Source of the DNA: Gammaproteobacteria bacterium
GTDB lineage: Bacteria; Pseudomonadota; Gammaproteobacteria; Steroidobacterales; Steroidobacteraceae
Direction: 5' to 3'
NCBI GenBank assembly: GCA_027452045.1
Contig: DAIDHH010000152.1
Coordinates: 1 to 45,348 of the forward strand
DNA: 45,348 nt
Both the position numbers and the translations under genes were made by a program. Each line of letters opens with the position of its first letter. The first letter of the stretch is position 1. Shown here piece by piece: positions 43,772 to 45,348 of the stretch. Under the pieces are notes generated by a model that worked only from the letters and a program-made list of their open reading frames with translations, did no database searches and was not told the DNA's origin.

Positions 43772-44881
43772 TCAGAACGTCACCACCGAGCGGATGGATT
43801 CCCCCCGGTGCATAAGATCGAACGCGTCGTTGATTTTCTCGATGGGCATCACGTGCGTGATGAGCTCGTCGATCCGGATTTTCCTGTCCATGTACCAGTC
43901 GACGATCTTCGGCACATCGGTGCGCCCGCGCGCGCCTCCGAAGGCCGTGCCCTTCCAGACCCGCCCCGTCACCAGCTGGAAGGGGCGGGTCTTGACTTCC
44001 TGGCCGGCGCCCGCGACCCCGATGATCACCGACACGCCCCAGCCCCGATGGCAGCACTCGAGCGCCTGGCGCATCAGATCGACGTTGCCGACGCACTCGA
44101 AGCTGTAGTCGGCGCCCCCGTCGGTGAGGGCGACGAGGTGCTGTACGAGATCCCCGCCAACTTCCTTCGGATTGACGAAGTGAGTCATGCCGAAGCTCTC
44201 GGCGAGCGCCTTGCGCCGCGTGTTGAGATCCACGCCCACGATCTTGTTGGCCCCCACGAGACGCGCGCCCTGGATGACGTTCAGACCGATGCCGCCAAGC
44301 CCGAACACCACGACGTTGGCGCCCGGCTCGACCTTCGCCGTGTTGATCACCGCGCCCACCCCGGTGGTGACGCCGCAGCCGATGTAGCAGACCTTCTCGA
44401 AGGGCGCATCCTCGCGGATCTTCGCCACCGCGATCTCGGGCAGCACCGTGAAGTTTGAAAACGTCGAGCATCCCATGTAGTGATGCACCATCTGCCCGCC
44501 GATGGAGAAGCGGCTGGTGCCATCGGGCATAACGCCCTTGCCCTGAGTGGCGCGGATGGCGGTGCAGAGGTTGGTCTTGCGCGACAGGCAGGATTTGCAC
44601 TGACGGCACTCGGGCGTGTAGAGCGGAATCACGTGATCGCCCTTTTTCACCGACGTCACCCCCGGCCCGACATCGACCACGATCCCGGCGCCCTCGTGGC
44701 CGAACACCACGGGGAAGAGGCCCTCTGGATCGGCTCCCGAGCGGGTGAACTCGTCCGTGTGGCACACGCCGCTCGCCTTGATTTCGACCAGCACCTCGCC
44801 GGCCTTCGGGCCATCGAGATCCAGTGTGACGACTTCGAGCGGCTTGCCCGGCGCATACGCGATTGCTGCTTTGGTTTTCAT
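43772..44881 (-). CDS. frmA: S-(hydroxymethyl)glutathione dehydrogenase, class III alcohol dehydrogenase
   Basis: The 369-residue zinc alcohol dehydrogenase has catalytic zinc residues in [12 protein letters not shown] and GHEGAG, the structural zinc cluster [15 protein letters not shown] and the NAD motif [13 protein letters not shown]. It oxidises S-(hydroxymethyl)glutathione to S-formylglutathione with NAD. Length and motifs are standard for FrmA/AdhC. It heads the gfa operon and is divergent from the second AcoR-type regulator. An S-formylglutathione hydrolase gene was not found in the window. Confidence 0.95.
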   Translation of the reverse strand: MKTKAAIAYAPGKPLEVVTLDLDGPKAGEVLVEIKASGVCHTDEFTRSGADPEGLFPVVFGHEGAGIVVDVGPGVTSVKKGDHVIPLYTPECRQCKSCLSRKTNLCTAIRATQGKGVMPDGTSRFSIGGQMVHHYMGCSTFSNFTVLPEIAVAKIREDAPFEKVCYIGCGVTTGVGAVINTAKVEPGANVVVFGLGGIGLNVIQGARLVGANKIVGVDLNTRRKALAESFGMTHFVNPKEVGGDLVQHLVALTDGGADYSFECVGNVDLMRQALECCHRGWGVSVIIGVAGAGQEVKTRPFQLVTGRVWKGTAFGGARGRTDVPKIVDWYMDRKIRIDELITHVMPIEKINDAFDLMHRGESIRSVVTF

Positions 44882-44997
44882 GGATTGATCTCGGAATGAT
44901 CTCGTCTCTGGGGGGATCCACCCCCGGTGCGCGCAGTCTACGCGCGGAGCGCCCGGGAGGGGCGCGGCCCGCGGAGGATGCGCCGGCGCAACGCGGC

Positions 44998-45014
44998 TGT
45001 CCCGATTCGGAACA
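44998..45014. promoter_or_regulatory. 17-bp near-palindrome, candidate activator site
   Basis: TGTCCCGATTCGGAACA is a dyad with one mismatched pair. It matches the dyad at 29155-29171 in 12 of 17 positions. It lies about 100 bases before the regulator start and 117 bases before frmA. A second short palindrome, ATCGCAAGCGAT, is at 45032-45043. Confidence 0.45.
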
Positions 45015-45110
45015 CTCCCCCGCGGGGCTGTATCGCAAGCGATGCTCGCGCGCCCAGAGTGCCCGCAGCCGTTGCATAATGAGCCCCTTGGCAGGCGGAG
45101 GGGGACACTC

Positions 45111-45348
45111 ATGCTTCAGCCAGTCGCCGCGACGGCGGACAATCACGTCAGGCACATTCACGAGGTCCTTCAGGGCACGGCGCACGATGAAGGGGCTGGC
45201 CCGCCGCAGTACATCAGGCGCTCCTGGCTGCGGTGTCTGAACGAATACCACCTCGATCCGCAGTCCCAGCGCGAGCCGTATGTGCTTGCCCGCCAGGAGC
45301 GTCTGGCGCGCAAGGAGCACAACCAGGCGCTGATGGCGCTCGCCGATG
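45111..45348 (+). CDS. AcoR-type sigma-54-dependent activator, N-terminus only
   Basis: The open frame runs to the window end, giving 79 residues from ATG 45111, with GGAGGGGG 7 bases upstream. The start ([17 protein letters not shown], then [11 protein letters not shown]) is typical of the N-terminal sensor region of AcoR-type enhancer-binding proteins, before the GAF domain. AAA+ and helix-turn-helix parts lie outside the window. Divergence from frmA-gfa suggests it controls formaldehyde or alcohol genes. Confidence 0.75.
   Translation, partial: MLQPVAATADNHVRHIHEVLQGTAHDEGAGPPQYIRRSWLRCLNEYHLDPQSQREPYVLARQERLARKEHNQALMALAD

Overview
The window is about 45 kb of GC-rich, densely coding DNA from a Gram-negative bacterium: lipoprotein signal, BamA-type outer-membrane barrel, TonB receptor, periplasmic c-type cytochromes. 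Hopanoid genes, PQQ-dependent alcohol dehydrogenases and glutathione-linked formaldehyde oxidation suggest an aerobic, probably gammaproteobacterial organism able to oxidise short alcohols. That taxonomic placement is inference.

Layout. (1) 1-5.8 kb: tRNA-Leu(CAG), a nucleotidyltransferase-fold gene behind an unusual nested inverted repeat, an internally deleted alaX remnant, a DUF347 membrane protein with a short C-terminus, an SDR, a DUF3565 protein, a beta-hydroxyacid-dehydrogenase-type enzyme and SixA. (2) 6-24.4 kb: an M28 lipoprotein peptidase (likely CTG start) and a broad hopanoid locus. Minus-strand operons are idi-hpnH-ispA-squalene synthase-shc-hpnG-hpnA and hpnB-phosphopantetheinyl transferase. 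A plus-strand operon is hpnI-hpnJ-hpnK-hpnL plus a diiron ferritin-like gene. Together they run from IPP/DMAPP through FPP, squalene and hopene to adenosylhopane, and then to the glycosylated/cyclitol-ether side chain. Squalene appears to be made by one synthase; hpnC, hpnD and hpnE are absent here. (3) 24.4-42.8 kb: a quinoprotein alcohol-oxidation locus. It has an AcoR-type sigma-54 activator, a PQQ dehydrogenase with cytochrome c, a divergent TonB receptor, the ABC exporter pair found with PQQ dehydrogenases, a NitT/TauT-type importer on the opposite strand, and a minus-strand operon of XoxF-like dehydrogenase, MxaJ-like/ankyrin fusion, cytochrome c, PQQ-linked binding protein and YVTN beta-propeller. 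Both dehydrogenases carry the Asp-Tyr-Asp signature of lanthanide-dependent enzymes. (4) 43.2-45.3 kb: gfa and class III alcohol dehydrogenase for formaldehyde, divergent from a second AcoR-type activator cut off by the window end.

The parts fit one physiology: periplasmic quinoproteins oxidise alcohols to aldehydes, cytochromes carry off electrons, the TonB receptor may bring in the metal, glutathione enzymes remove formaldehyde, and hopanoids adjust the membrane. The most notable novelties are the diiron protein ending the hpnIJKL operon, the MxaJ-ankyrin fusion, the importer placed inside the PQQ/ABC locus, paired TGTTCC-N5-GGAACA-like dyads in two promoter regions, and the nested repeat before the nucleotidyltransferase gene. 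No CRISPR array, transposase or complete insertion sequence was seen.
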